From Parapedobacter tibetensis (lineage in GTDB: Bacteria; Bacteroidota; Bacteroidia; Sphingobacteriales; Sphingobacteriaceae), in assembly GCF_024704835.1 (NCBI RefSeq), contig NZ_JAMXBE010000002.1, forward strand, positions 473,318 through 537,317: a stretch of 64,000 nt of DNA, read 5' to 3'. Both the position numbers and the translations under genes were made by a program. Below the pieces are notes generated by a model. It was not told the origin of the DNA and ran no database searches. It was given only the letters and a program-made list of their open reading frames with translations. Position 1 is the first letter of the stretch, and each line of letters starts with the position of its first letter. Of the stretch, positions 27,903 through 37,332 are shown piece by piece.

Positions 27903-28477
27903 TGGAAGCCGACAAAATAAAAGAAACCATCAAAAAGGCTGCCCGGGAGCTTTTTAGACGCTATGGCTACAAAAAAACCAGTGTCAATGAGATTGCCCGC
28001 AAAGCCAAGATTGCCAAAGCCACGATTTATAAATATTTCGACAGCAAGGAATTGGTGTTGCATGCCATCCTAATGGATTATATTCGTGAAAGCGTGGAGG
28101 ATTTATTGGAGAAATACAACAACCAGGCAGACCTTGAAACTTATCTGAGTAATACCATCCTACGGGTAAGCCGACTTACCTACACCATCTGCAATGAATT
28201 TTTAGGTTGGGATTTTATCCGCGAATCCGCCAACACACAAGAATATCTGCGAACCTTATCGGACGATTTAGAATTCTTGCTCATCAGCTCTTTTATCAAC
28301 AATACCGAAATAGGGAAATCCGTGGCACCCGAAAAGCTGACATTCCTCATCAAAGCCAGTAAAAATATTGTATTCTCCTTCGCATTTACTTCCGTGAGCG
28401 AAGCTGACGTACGAAAAAACTTTGTTTCCTTCCAAAAGGAAATACTGCCTTATTTGGTGAAGGCCACTGTTGATTAA
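27902..28477 (+). CDS. TetR-family transcriptional regulator
   Basis: 191 residues. The N-terminal helix-turn-helix (about 10-55) includes ARELFRRYGYKKTSVNEIARKAKIAKATIYKYF, quoted here in outline only; the C-terminal helical ligand domain is not diagnostic. The ATG overlaps the preceding stop codon (TAATG). The ligand and targets are unknown. Confidence 0.92.
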   Translation: MEADKIKETIKKAARELFRRYGYKKTSVNEIARKAKIAKATIYKYFDSKELVLHAILMDYIRESVEDLLEKYNNQADLETYLSNTILRVSRLTYTICNEFLGWDFIRESANTQEYLRTLSDDLEFLLISSFINNTEIGKSVAPEKLTFLIKASKNIVFSFAFTSVSEADVRKNFVSFQKEILPYLVKATVD

Positions 28478-28551
28478 GGCAATGGAGTTTATCTCCCTCC
28501 CCGCGTAAATCTGCAGTATCCGCGTTTAATGGACATAACCTAGAAAAACTG

Positions 28552-28559
28552 TACCTTTG
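28552..28559 (+). promoter_or_regulatory. -7 promoter box abutting rlmD
   Basis: TACCTTTG, matching TAnnTTTG, ends 7 nt before the ATG at 28567. Confidence 0.6.
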
Positions 28560-28566
28560 CAACCAT

Positions 28567-29979
28567 ATGAGCAGACGAAGGATTCCTCCTGAAAAAAGAT
28601 TGATGTACGATGTTTCGATTACCGATATCGCCGAAGAAGGCAAAGGTGTGGGTAAAGCGGACGACCTTGTCCTTTTCGTAGATAAGGCTATTCCGGGGGA
28701 TGTGGTGGACGTGGAGTTAATACGGAAGAAAAAGAATTTTGCCGAGGCAAAAGTATCGTTGCTCAAAAAAGCCTCAACATATCGGGTAGATCCCTTTTGC
28801 CATCATTTCGGGACATGTGGTGGATGTAAATGGCAGCACATGGATTATACCGCGCAATTGACCTACAAGCAAAAAAGCGTTGACAATGCACTCGCTCGCT
28901 TGGGCAAAATAGATACATCGCCCATGGAGGCGATACTTCCGGCACCCCAAACACAATACTATCGCAATAAACTTGAATACACATTTTCCAACAAGCGATG
29001 GCTTACCTATATTGAGGACGGACAGGCTGCTCCCGAGCTGAACGCCTTGGGTTTCCATGTGCCTTCCCGATTTGATAAGATATTGGATATCCAACATTGC
29101 CACTTACAGCAATCACCATCAAATGATATTCGCAACAAGCTACGTGACTTTGCACTTGAGCAGCGGATTTCCTTTTATGACCTACGACAGCATGAAGGGG
29201 AACTGCGTAACCTCATCATCCGTACAGCATCTACCGGCGAATTGATGGTCATCGTGGTGTTTGCTTATGCCGATGAAGCGACCGTGGAAAGAACAATGGC
29301 ATTTCTCCAGAATACGTTCCCACAGATTACTTCATTGTTGTACATCCTTAACCAAAAGAAAAACGACACGATATTTGACCAGGATATTCATGTTTTTGCG
29401 GGTCGTGATTATATCTTTGAAGAAATGGAGGGGCTGCGGTTTAAGGTGGGAGCCAAGTCATTCTACCAGACCAATTCAGTGCAAGCATACGAACTCTATA
29501 AAATAACCCGTGACTTTGCTGCATTTGAAGGCCATGAGCGGGTGTATGATTTATATACCGGCGCAGGAACTATTGCCAATTTCATCGCTCGGCACGTACA
29601 GGAGGTCATCGGAGTGGAATATGTTCCCTCTGCCATAGAAGATGCCAAGATTAATTCAGCGCTAAACGGAGTTGGCAATACCAAATTCTATGCAGGGGAT
29701 ATGAAAGATATATTAACAGCTCATTTTGTTGAGGAGCATGGCAAACCCGATGTGATCATTACTGATCCTCCGCGGGCTGGTATGCATGCTGATGTGGTGA
29801 CGCGGTTATTGGAGATAGAAGCACCCAAAATTGTGTATGTAAGCTGCAATGCTGCTACACAAGCGAGAGACCTGGCATTGCTCAATGAAAAATACGAGGT
29901 TCGGCGCATTCGACCCATAGACATGTTCCCACACACCCAGCATGTCGAGAATGTGGTCTTATTGGTCTTAAAAAGATAA
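28567..29979 (+). CDS. rlmD: 23S rRNA (uracil-5-)-methyltransferase RlmD/TrmA family
   Basis: 470 residues. An N-terminal TRAM domain (about 10-70) is followed by a [4Fe-4S] cysteine set CHHFGTCGGCKWQ (about 78-90), the SAM site DLYTGAGTIANFIA (about 325-338), and the catalytic Cys in YVSCNAATQARDL (about 424-436). Makes 5-methyluridine in RNA, in 23S rRNA for RlmD. The exact uracil cannot be told from sequence. Confidence 0.93.
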   Translation: MSRRRIPPEKRLMYDVSITDIAEEGKGVGKADDLVLFVDKAIPGDVVDVELIRKKKNFAEAKVSLLKKASTYRVDPFCHHFGTCGGCKWQHMDYTAQLTYKQKSVDNALARLGKIDTSPMEAILPAPQTQYYRNKLEYTFSNKRWLTYIEDGQAAPELNALGFHVPSRFDKILDIQHCHLQQSPSNDIRNKLRDFALEQRISFYDLRQHEGELRNLIIRTASTGELMVIVVFAYADEATVERTMAFLQNTFPQITSLLYILNQKKNDTIFDQDIHVFAGRDYIFEEMEGLRFKVGAKSFYQTNSVQAYELYKITRDFAAFEGHERVYDLYTGAGTIANFIARHVQEVIGVEYVPSAIEDAKINSALNGVGNTKFYAGDMKDILTAHFVEEHGKPDVIITDPPRAGMHADVVTRLLEIEAPKIVYVSCNAATQARDLALLNEKYEVRRIRPIDMFPHTQHVENVVLLVLKR

Positions 29980-29986
29980 TAAGTAT

Positions 29987-30382
29987 ATGGAATTACAAGA
30001 TTTGCTTTCTGCCCAAGCTGACGACGACGGACAACCCAATAAAAAGAGTCCACTAAAAAGTCTCAAGGTTGATTTGGATTTTTACAGTGAATCTATTAGG
30101 GAGATTGCTGTAGAAATCATGGCCGAAGGCCTCTCGGCCTATCCAATTTTCATTGCTCATCAACATAAAGTAGAGGTGGGCGAATTGATTTTGGATAAGG
30201 AAGAATTGGGTACGGCTTGGTCTGTCCATGCATCCACCTTGGAAGAATTTGTGGAGCGGGGTATTATCAAAGAAGACCGGAAGGCACGTTTCATCAAGCA
30301 CTATAAAAAGCCGGAGGATTTTATGTGTGTGTTTGTCGTTGTGCCCGAAGGGGCCAACTTTGTGTTTTATCCCTATCATTGA
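29987..30382 (+). CDS. Conserved Bacteroidota hypothetical protein
   Basis: 131 residues, soluble, no signal peptide. Sequence features: SIREIAVEIMAEGLSAYPIFIAHQ, a central ELILDKEELGTAWSV and a C-terminal hydrophobic strand pair (FMCVFVVVPEGANFVFYPY). It follows rlmD after 7 bp, so it is probably co-transcribed. I recognise it as a conserved unknown and assign no function. Confidence 0.75.
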   Translation: MELQDLLSAQADDDGQPNKKSPLKSLKVDLDFYSESIREIAVEIMAEGLSAYPIFIAHQHKVEVGELILDKEELGTAWSVHASTLEEFVERGIIKEDRKARFIKHYKKPEDFMCVFVVVPEGANFVFYPYH

Positions 30383-30540
30383 TGCCGTTGGGCTTGGCGT
30401 CAACCGGCATGCAAGATCATAGAACCACGAAGATACAGTGTTAAAAAAAGTTAAACAAGAAACATCCAATTAACGTTTTAAAAGAATAGCGGTCTAAAAA
30501 AGGTAGATTGCGGCACAACAAATTTCGAAGCCTTTTGAGA

Positions 30541-31290
30541 ATGAATTATATTGTCAGCATACTTTTCGTTTTAGTATCATGCTTGCCTATAGGGCTATTT
30601 GCGCAGGAATCTGGAACTATCCGTGGCATTATCGTAGAAGCTGGTACGAGCAAACGACTGAGCAATGTAACCATCATCAATAAAAATACAGGCCGCACAA
30701 CAGTGTCCAATAACGTAGGTACGTTCGAGCTCCATGCTACAGTGGGCGATAGCATTACGGTCAATACCATGGGTTATGAGCAAGCGGTGACTGAGATAAA
30801 AACATTGAGCGACATACTCATTGATATGAAACCGGAAAGTATTGTATTGGAAACGGTCAACGTAGACCGGATGAGTAAAGAAGCTGAACTCAACGATGTT
30901 ATGCGCGGTTACCGCAAGCAAGGTGTTTATTACGATGGCAAACCGCCAGCATTGGCCTATATCTTCAATCCCATTACATCGCTTTATGAGCTTTTAGGGC
31001 GTACTCCACGCAACGCCCGACGGTTCCAGCAATATATGGGAAGGGAGTTAGAGGCCACCGCCGTAGATCGCAAATTCAATCAGCGCCTGATTCATGAACT
31101 AACAGGACTTGAGGGCGATGACCTGAAAAATTTCATGAGCTGGTATCGGCCATCTTACGAGAAAATCCAATATTGGGCAGAATATGACCTCACGGCGTAT
31201 ATTCTTCAATCTTATAAGCAATTTGACCGGGACGGCCGCCCCGCTGCACCTAAACTCCCCGCATTGGAGAGTCCGCCACAAGAGAAATGA
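30541..31290 (+). CDS. Secreted carboxypeptidase-regulatory-like domain protein
   Basis: 249 residues from ATG 30541; an upstream TTG at 30508 would prevent a normal signal peptide. The signal peptide ends GLFAQ, then a CarboxypepD_reg-like beta-sandwich (about 22-100: GTIRGIIVEAGTSKRLSNVTI...). The C-terminal ~150 residues are helical (ITSLYELLGRTPRNARRFQQYM). The beta-sandwich is the same fold that opens TonB receptors in this phylum, but here there is no barrel. Periplasmic or outer-membrane associated; role unknown. Confidence 0.8.
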   Translation: MNYIVSILFVLVSCLPIGLFAQESGTIRGIIVEAGTSKRLSNVTIINKNTGRTTVSNNVGTFELHATVGDSITVNTMGYEQAVTEIKTLSDILIDMKPESIVLETVNVDRMSKEAELNDVMRGYRKQGVYYDGKPPALAYIFNPITSLYELLGRTPRNARRFQQYMGRELEATAVDRKFNQRLIHELTGLEGDDLKNFMSWYRPSYEKIQYWAEYDLTAYILQSYKQFDRDGRPAAPKLPALESPPQEK

Positions 31291-31359
31291 CCGAGATGTA
31301 TCCACCGCTCAGCAAGTTTTGGCATTGGGTTTGTACAGTTAAAATAAAAACAAAAAGTC

Positions 31360-32046
31360 ATGATAATCAACAGAAAAATAGCCTTACTCGGGCTTTCAGT
31401 AGCTACATCAGCCATGCTGCTGGGCAGTTGCAGTACAATCCAATCCATGAGTAACACACAAAAGGGCGCTGCAACTGGTGCCGTGGCGGGTGGAGCTTTG
31501 GGTGCTATCATTGGCAAAAAGGCCGGCAATACGGCTGTGGGGGCCTTGGCTGGTGCAGCCTTAGGTGGAGTAGCCGGTGGGTTGATCGGTAAGAAAATGG
31601 ACAAACAGGCTGCGGAAATTGAACGGACAGTCGCAGGGGCAGAAGTTATCAAAGCCGATGAGGGTATCATCGTTAAATTTGACTCAGGCATCCTCTTCGA
31701 TTTTGACAAAACAGACGTGAAGGTGGCTGCACAGGATAACATCAGCAACTTGGTTGCCTCCCTCAATAGCAATCCAGATACCGATATCCTGGTCATTGGG
31801 CATACAGACAATAAAGGGGCCGACAAGTACAATCAAGGATTATCAGAGCGGAGGGCCAAAGCGGTAAGAGACTATGCGGTATCTCAGGGGTTATCATCAC
31901 GTCGCATAAAAACGGAAGGAAAGAGTTTCCATGAACCTATTGGCGACAACGATACAGAGAGCGGCCGAGCCCAAAACCGTCGTGTTGAAATCGTGATCGT
32001 GGCAAACGACAAAATGAAAGAAGAAGCAATGAACAAAGCCGGATAA
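31360..32046 (+). CDS. OmpA-family lipoprotein with glycine-zipper segment
   Basis: 228 residues. Signal peptide with lipobox LLGSC (Cys about 24), a Gly/Ala-rich zipper (about 35-80: GAVAGGALGAIIGKKAG and GALAGAALGGVAGGLIG), then an OmpA-like peptidoglycan-binding domain (about 105-215, with FDKTDVK, GHTDNKG and NQGLSERRAKAV). Comparable to E. coli YiaD. Anchored in the outer membrane and bound to the cell wall. Confidence 0.93.
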   Translation: MIINRKIALLGLSVATSAMLLGSCSTIQSMSNTQKGAATGAVAGGALGAIIGKKAGNTAVGALAGAALGGVAGGLIGKKMDKQAAEIERTVAGAEVIKADEGIIVKFDSGILFDFDKTDVKVAAQDNISNLVASLNSNPDTDILVIGHTDNKGADKYNQGLSERRAKAVRDYAVSQGLSSRRIKTEGKSFHEPIGDNDTESGRAQNRRVEIVIVANDKMKEEAMNKAG

Positions 32047-32078
32047 TCTTAATATATTCCGTAAAGATGTTATGGGAG

Positions 32079-32109
32079 GCTGTCTGAAAAGAAAGACAGC
32101 TTCTTTTTT
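32079..32109 (+). terminator. Intrinsic terminator after the OmpA-like gene
   Basis: GCTGTCT/AGACAGC (7-bp stem, 8-nt loop) followed by TTCTTTTTT. Confidence 0.85.
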
Positions 32110-32156
32110 ATTTCCCCCAAGCCGGTAGGCATGTCATTAGCCCGCAGAATATACTG

Positions 32157-32164
32157 TACCTTTG
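32157..32164 (+). promoter_or_regulatory. -7 promoter box abutting hemW
   Basis: TACCTTTG, matching TAnnTTTG, ends 4 nt before the hemW ATG at 32169, so transcription would begin at or next to the start codon. Confidence 0.6.
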
Positions 32165-32168
32165 CACC

Positions 32169-33347
32169 ATGGCTGGTATCTATTTCCATATTCCCTTTTG
32201 CAAGCAAGCATGTCATTATTGCGATTTCCACTTCAGCACGTCGCTGAAATACAAGAGCGAGATGTTACATGCCATGCACCAGGAAATCGGCATACAAGCC
32301 CATTACCTGGTTGGGCAATCCGTCGAAACCCTCTATTTCGGTGGGGGTACGCCATCCTTGCTTGCAGCAGATGATATCCAGTACCTTATCGATCTGGTGG
32401 CCGAACACTTCCATGTCCACCCGAACGCTGAAATTACCATTGAAGCTAATCCCGATGATCTCGATATAACGAAGGTAAATGCACTGAAAAATACCTCCAT
32501 CAATCGATTCAGCATCGGCATCCAATCGTTTTTCGAGGAGGACCTACGCTGGATGAACCGCGCACATAATGCAGAGGAAGCACAGCATGCCATCCAACGG
32601 GTGCAGGATGCGGGATATGGCAACATCACGTCCGACCTAATTTATGGCTACCCTTTGCTTTCCGCCGACAAATGGCAATATAATATCGATAAGCTGCTGG
32701 AGCTCGAGATTCCACATATTTCTGCCTATAGCATGACCGTGGAGCCGCATACTGCACTAGCCGCTTTCATTCACATGGGGAAACAACCACCCATGGATGA
32801 GGCAGCGAGTGTCACCCAATTCGAATACCTGATGGATATGCTTGCTACAGCCGGATATACCCATTACGAAATATCCAATTTTGCAAAACCGGGGAATTAC
32901 GCACGACATAACAGTAATTATTGGAAGGGGGTGCCTTATCTCGGTATAGGCCCTTCTGCCCATTCCTTCGATGGCAGCACACGGCAGTGGAATGTCAACA
33001 ACAATGCGAAATATATCAAGGGGCTGCATATTGGCAAACTATCCTACGAGAAAGAAACCTTAAGTGAGCAAGACAAACTCAACGAATATATCATGACCAC
33101 ATTGAGAACGATATGGGGGTTGGATTTGGACTATGTGAAAGAAAATTTCGGCGAAAAAAATAGCAAGATGCTCTATGCCAGCTTGCAGTCATTTGCAACA
33201 AGCGGAGAGGTGTTCTTTGAAAATCAAAAAGTGATGCTCACCAGGAAGGGAAAATTGATGGCCGACCATATTGCTGCGGCATTGTTTGTTGAAAATGAAG
33301 CTGTCAATTGTTCATCGTATCACTGGCAACCAAGTGATTTAAGATAA
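32169..33347 (+). CDS. hemW: Radical SAM heme chaperone HemW (HemN-like)
   Basis: 392 residues. Opens with MAGIYFHIPFCKQACHYCDFHF: the CxxxCxxC motif lacks the fourth Cys of true HemN (CxxxCxxCxC), which marks HemW, a protein proposed to deliver heme to respiratory enzymes. The FGGGTPS motif follows (about 57-63). The 3' end overlaps that of waaA on the other strand by 44 bp. Confidence 0.93.
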   Translation: MAGIYFHIPFCKQACHYCDFHFSTSLKYKSEMLHAMHQEIGIQAHYLVGQSVETLYFGGGTPSLLAADDIQYLIDLVAEHFHVHPNAEITIEANPDDLDITKVNALKNTSINRFSIGIQSFFEEDLRWMNRAHNAEEAQHAIQRVQDAGYGNITSDLIYGYPLLSADKWQYNIDKLLELEIPHISAYSMTVEPHTALAAFIHMGKQPPMDEAASVTQFEYLMDMLATAGYTHYEISNFAKPGNYARHNSNYWKGVPYLGIGPSAHSFDGSTRQWNVNNNAKYIKGLHIGKLSYEKETLSEQDKLNEYIMTTLRTIWGLDLDYVKENFGEKNSKMLYASLQSFATSGEVFFENQKVMLTRKGKLMADHIAAALFVENEAVNCSSYHWQPSDLR

Positions 33348-34566
33348 GTCGGGTCGCTCCGGCATTTTCCTGTACATATCGCTCCGCTACCTTTCCGGTA
33401 GCTTCCCGTGTTGTGGAAGTTTGTAGACTTTCAAAAACCACCAGCAATTCGCCCTCGTCTCGTACGCTGAAACCGCCCCCATTTGCGATTAGGTCGTTTG
33501 CCTCTTGGAATTTATGATAATTAGGCCCGAAAATCACTGGAATACCGTACGTAGCCGCTTCCAAAGTATTGTGGATACCCGTGCCGAAACCACCACCAAT
33601 GTAAGCAACATGGCCATAAGTGTATAGCAAGGAAAGCATGCCAATGTTGTCAATTATTAGAATTTTAGATTTTAGACGTACGATTTTAGATTTCCTTACC
33701 TCTTGCTCCAAGCTCAACACCGAAAATCGAAGGGACTCTGGGAAGAGTTTTTCAATGGATCGGAGGTGGTCCTCATGGATTTCATGTGGGGCGATGATGA
33801 TTTTCCAGGTTGGATACTTTCGGTGCAGTTGTGCGAGCAGTTCTTCGTCGGCAGGCCAAGTGCTACCGGCTACCAATACGCGGTTTTCCTGTACAAAATC
33901 CTCCACTTCGGGGATAAGTTTACATGTTTTGGGCAGCGCTACCACACGGTCGAAACGGGTGTCTCCTGCTAGGCTCGCATTGGTATGGCCAAGGTGGGTC
34001 AATAGCGTGAGACTTTCCTCATTTTGGGTGAAAAAATGGGTCACATATCCGAGCGTTTGCCTGAAGAAGCTACCGTACCACTTGAAGAACACTTGATTTG
34101 GCCTGAAAATGGCCGAAATGAGGTATAGCGGAATATTATTGGATGCCAATGCCCTAAAGAAAAACGGCCAATATTCGTATTTGGTGAATACAACCAGTTC
34201 GGGATTAATTAACCGGACGAACATGGCGGCATTGCCGGGAGTATCTTCAGGCAGGTAGTAGACATGGTCTGCTAATGGCATGTCTTTCCGTATTTCATAC
34301 CCAGAGGGCGAATAAAACGTAATCACAAAAGTTTTGTTGGGCCGAAGCGCCCTTAGTCCTTCCAACACAGGTCTTCCTTGCTCAAACTCACCCAAGGAGG
34401 CAAAATGAAACCATACGCTGCCTTCGCGGCTGTCCACCTCATGGGCGATGCGTTTGAACAACCCTCGCCGGCCGTGCGTCCATTTTTTGGCCTTATCGTA
34501 AAAAGGCGACAAAACCCAAATAATCAGCCCATAAATTTTTACTCCAATGAGATAGATTATCCACAT
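33304..34566 (-). CDS. waaA: 3-deoxy-D-manno-octulosonic-acid transferase (Kdo transferase)
   Basis: 420 residues. N-terminal membrane anchor (about 2-22), then a GT-B glycosyltransferase with the catalytic Glu in FASLGEFEQGRP (about 55-66) and IGGGFGTGIHNTLEAA in the C-terminal CMP-Kdo site. Transfers Kdo to lipid A precursor on the cytoplasmic face of the inner membrane. Within the C-terminal half, KSKIVRLKSKIL is encoded by a low-complexity repeat (33662-33690) of the kind usually found between genes here. Tail-to-tail overlap with hemW. Confidence 0.95.
   Translation of the reverse strand: MWIIYLIGVKIYGLIIWVLSPFYDKAKKWTHGRRGLFKRIAHEVDSREGSVWFHFASLGEFEQGRPVLEGLRALRPNKTFVITFYSPSGYEIRKDMPLADHVYYLPEDTPGNAAMFVRLINPELVVFTKYEYWPFFFRALASNNIPLYLISAIFRPNQVFFKWYGSFFRQTLGYVTHFFTQNEESLTLLTHLGHTNASLAGDTRFDRVVALPKTCKLIPEVEDFVQENRVLVAGSTWPADEELLAQLHRKYPTWKIIIAPHEIHEDHLRSIEKLFPESLRFSVLSLEQEVRKSKIVRLKSKILIIDNIGMLSLLYTYGHVAYIGGGFGTGIHNTLEAATYGIPVIFGPNYHKFQEANDLIANGGGFSVRDEGELLVVFESLQTSTTREATGKVAERYVQENAGATRLILNHLVASDTMNN
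33662..33690. repeat. AAATCTAAAATC-type repeat inside waaA
   Basis: On the minus strand AAATCTAAAATCGTACG and TCTAAAATCTAAAATTC form an imperfect tandem/inverted array around GTACGTC. It is read in frame in waaA as two KSKI blocks. Confidence 0.6.
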
Positions 34567-34592
34567 CTTGGCTATAATCCCTATATTCGCGT

Positions 34593-34600
34593 CAAACTTA
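34593..34600 (-). promoter_or_regulatory. -7 promoter box of waaA
   Basis: TAAGTTTG on the minus strand matches TAnnTTTG; 26 nt lie between it and the waaA ATG. Confidence 0.5.
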
Positions 34601-34724
34601 GATAAATTTACGTTATAAATAGTAAAATAGTAATTTTATCGGTTTCTCCTCCGCCTTAACGAGTTTATTTTTATGGAGGAAATATATCAAAACCGTTTTC
34701 TTATTCGGTTATGCTGTGCAAATT

Positions 34725-35708
34725 ATGTCAAGAAAACGCATACTTATCACCGGCGCTGCCGGTTTCTTAGGATCACACCTCTGCGATCGTTTTATTAAGG
34801 AGGATTACCATGTTATTGGTATGGATAACCTCATTACGGGCGACTTACGTAATATCGAACACTTATTCAAGCTGGAGAACTTCGAATTTTACAAACACGA
34901 CGTTTCTACATTTGTGCATGTGCCCGGCACATTGGATTACATCCTACATTTCGCGTCGCCTGCCAGCCCGATAGACTACCTGAAAATCCCCATTCAAACA
35001 TTGAAGGTAGGATCTTTGGGTACCCACCATTTACTCGGCCTTGCACGGGCAAAGGGAGCCCGTATCCTGGTAGCCTCCACTTCCGAAGTATATGGCGATC
35101 CAACCGTCAGTCCACAGCCCGAAGAATATTGGGGTAATGTAAATCCAGTTGGGCCGCGCGGTGTTTACGATGAGGCAAAGCGTTTCCAGGAAGCCATTAC
35201 CATGGCCTACCATACCTTCCACGGGTTGCAAACTCGGATTGTACGTATCTTTAACACATATGGCCCACGCATGCGTCTCAACGATGGGCGGGTATTGCCA
35301 GCATTCATCGGACAGGCCCTCCGCAGCGAAGACCTCACCGTCTTTGGCGATGGGTCACAAACCCGTTCGTTCTGCTATGTAGATGATCAGGTGGAAGGCA
35401 TATACCGATTGCTCCATAGCGACTATCCTTATCCCGTGAACATCGGCAATCCTGATGAAATTACGATCAAACAATTCGGCGATGAAATCATCAAACTTAC
35501 CGGAACGAAGCAAAAGCTCGTATACAAGGAGCTGCCCGTAGATGACCCTAAGCAGCGCCGACCGGATATTACCAAAGCGAAAGAAATATTGGGGTGGGAA
35601 CCTAAGGTGGGTAGGAAAGAAGGATTGAAAATCACGTATGCATATTTTCAATCTTTGCCAGACCAGGAAATAAAACACAAGGATTTCACGTATTATAATA
35701 AAAAATAA
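34725..35708 (+). CDS. UDP-glucuronate decarboxylase (UDP-xylose synthase)
   Basis: 327 residues from ATG 34725 (a GTG at 34716 in frame is less likely). Extended short-chain dehydrogenase: NAD motif [10 protein letters not shown] (about 10-19), catalytic YDEAK (about 147-151), and the family signature [21 protein letters not shown] is characteristic of UDP-glucuronate decarboxylases, which make UDP-xylose for surface polysaccharides. Its stop overlaps the galE start by 1 bp. Confidence 0.9.
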   Translation: MSRKRILITGAAGFLGSHLCDRFIKEDYHVIGMDNLITGDLRNIEHLFKLENFEFYKHDVSTFVHVPGTLDYILHFASPASPIDYLKIPIQTLKVGSLGTHHLLGLARAKGARILVASTSEVYGDPTVSPQPEEYWGNVNPVGPRGVYDEAKRFQEAITMAYHTFHGLQTRIVRIFNTYGPRMRLNDGRVLPAFIGQALRSEDLTVFGDGSQTRSFCYVDDQVEGIYRLLHSDYPYPVNIGNPDEITIKQFGDEIIKLTGTKQKLVYKELPVDDPKQRRPDITKAKEILGWEPKVGRKEGLKITYAYFQSLPDQEIKHKDFTYYNKK

Positions 35709-36736
35709 TGAGCAAAATCTTAGTAACAGGGGGTACAGGATATATCGGATCGCATACCGTCGTCGAATTGCAAAATGCCGGCTATACGCCTATAGTGATA
35801 GATAACCTCGTTAATTCCAACGTAGGGGTATTGGATCAAGTGGAAAAAATAACAGGTGTGAGGCCTGCCTTCCACCAATTCGACCTGTGTGATGAGGAAA
35901 AAGTACATCAATTTGTGGCAGACCACCCCGATGTCAGGGGCATCATCCACTTCGCCGCGTATAAAGCCGTGGGCGAATCAGTGCAGCAGCCGCTGAAATA
36001 TTACCACAATAATTTTTTCTCGTTAGTTAACCTGCTCAATGCGTACGCTGGAAAGCCAGTGAATTTTGTGTTTTCATCAAGCTGTACGGTGTATGGCCAG
36101 CCAGATGAATTGCCTGTCACGGAAGCAGCCCCGGTGAAAAAGGCAGAATCGCCTTATGGCAACACCAAACAGGTATCAGAGGAAATACTATCGGAAACTG
36201 CTGCAGCTTTCAGCAATTACAACATCATCTCGCTCCGGTACTTCAATCCGGTGGGTGCTCATGAAAGCGCTTTGATTGGGGAGCTGCCGCTAGGTGTACC
36301 CCAAAACCTTGTGCCCTTCATTACGCAGAGCGCTGTTGGCAAACGTGGGCCGATTACGGTATTCGGTAATAACTATAACACGCCGGATGGCTCGGCCATC
36401 CGCGATTACATCCATGTAGTGGATTTGGCCAAGGCACATGTGGCTGCCATCAGGTTACTGGAAAAGGGTAATCCCAACGGCAACTATGATGTCTTTAATG
36501 TAGGTACTGGCCAAGGGAATTCCGTATTGGAAGTCATCAACGCTTTTGAAGACTCTACGGGGGTGAAGCTTAACTATCAAATCGGGCCCCGTCGTGCAGG
36601 CGATGTGGAACAGGTTTGGGGTGATGTGTCTAAGTCGACCAATGAACTTGGGTGGAAAGCTGAATTGGACATCAGCGAAATGATGCGCTCGGCATGGAAA
36701 TGGGAACAATATTTGAAAGAACACCCGTTGAGGTAG
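35708..36736 (+). CDS. galE: UDP-glucose 4-epimerase
   Basis: 342 residues. Extended SDR: GGTGYIGSHTV (about 8-18), the catalytic YGNTK (about 152-156) and the FSSSCTVYGQP motif. Interconverts UDP-glucose and UDP-galactose. Start overlaps the preceding stop (TAATG), so it is translationally coupled to the decarboxylase. Confidence 0.95.
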   Translation: MSKILVTGGTGYIGSHTVVELQNAGYTPIVIDNLVNSNVGVLDQVEKITGVRPAFHQFDLCDEEKVHQFVADHPDVRGIIHFAAYKAVGESVQQPLKYYHNNFFSLVNLLNAYAGKPVNFVFSSSCTVYGQPDELPVTEAAPVKKAESPYGNTKQVSEEILSETAAAFSNYNIISLRYFNPVGAHESALIGELPLGVPQNLVPFITQSAVGKRGPITVFGNNYNTPDGSAIRDYIHVVDLAKAHVAAIRLLEKGNPNGNYDVFNVGTGQGNSVLEVINAFEDSTGVKLNYQIGPRRAGDVEQVWGDVSKSTNELGWKAELDISEMMRSAWKWEQYLKEHPLR

Positions 36737-36745
36737 GTTCAGGTG

Positions 36746-37327
36746 ATGTCACTTAACCAACATCCGGAACTCAAAAAAGCGATACTCAACCTTCCCCAAC
36801 AGGAAAAAGACAAGTTGTTAATCCGCTTGGCAAGTAAAGACCAGATGCTGATTAAACAACTTCATTTCCAGTTGCTGGAAGATGAAACGGATTTGGCCGA
36901 ACGGATTGAAGCTGTACTGAAGCAATTGCAGCACCTTTTTAATCGGATCAGTGGCTACATTGCGAACACCAACCAATACCACAATTCGCACCATCTGATG
37001 AGCGAATTAAAATATGGAAGTGGAATCATCAATGAGCATTTCACCGTTACGAAAGACAAAATGAGCGAGATGCAGTTCCGCTTGTTTTTAGTATCGCAGA
37101 GTTTTACACATTTCGATAAACTGTTTGGCTCCCATCCTTATGGGCATAATGATAGATTATTGAATTACCAAGTAGGGAGAATAAAATACATCCTTGGAAA
37201 GTATGAGAAGCTGCATGAAGATTTGCAGTTTGAGTTCCGGGATGAACTTAATGAAGCATTGGCCTTCGCACATCGATCGGGTATGAAACCCTACATGGAT
37301 ACGTTGAAGTTGCCAAAGGAAGTATAA
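36746..37327 (+). CDS. Conserved hypothetical protein in nucleotide-sugar cluster
   Basis: 193 residues from ATG 36746; GTG 36743 also in frame. Soluble and largely helical, with a leucine-rich N-terminal half (ERIEAVLKQLQHLFNRISGY) and FRDELNEALAFAHRSGM near the end. No catalytic motif recognised. It lies 9 bp after galE and 5 bp before rfbB in the same operon. The placement may reflect transcription convenience rather than a sugar-related role. Confidence 0.75.
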   Translation: MSLNQHPELKKAILNLPQQEKDKLLIRLASKDQMLIKQLHFQLLEDETDLAERIEAVLKQLQHLFNRISGYIANTNQYHNSHHLMSELKYGSGIINEHFTVTKDKMSEMQFRLFLVSQSFTHFDKLFGSHPYGHNDRLLNYQVGRIKYILGKYEKLHEDLQFEFRDELNEALAFAHRSGMKPYMDTLKLPKEV

Positions 37328-37332
37328 AGACC

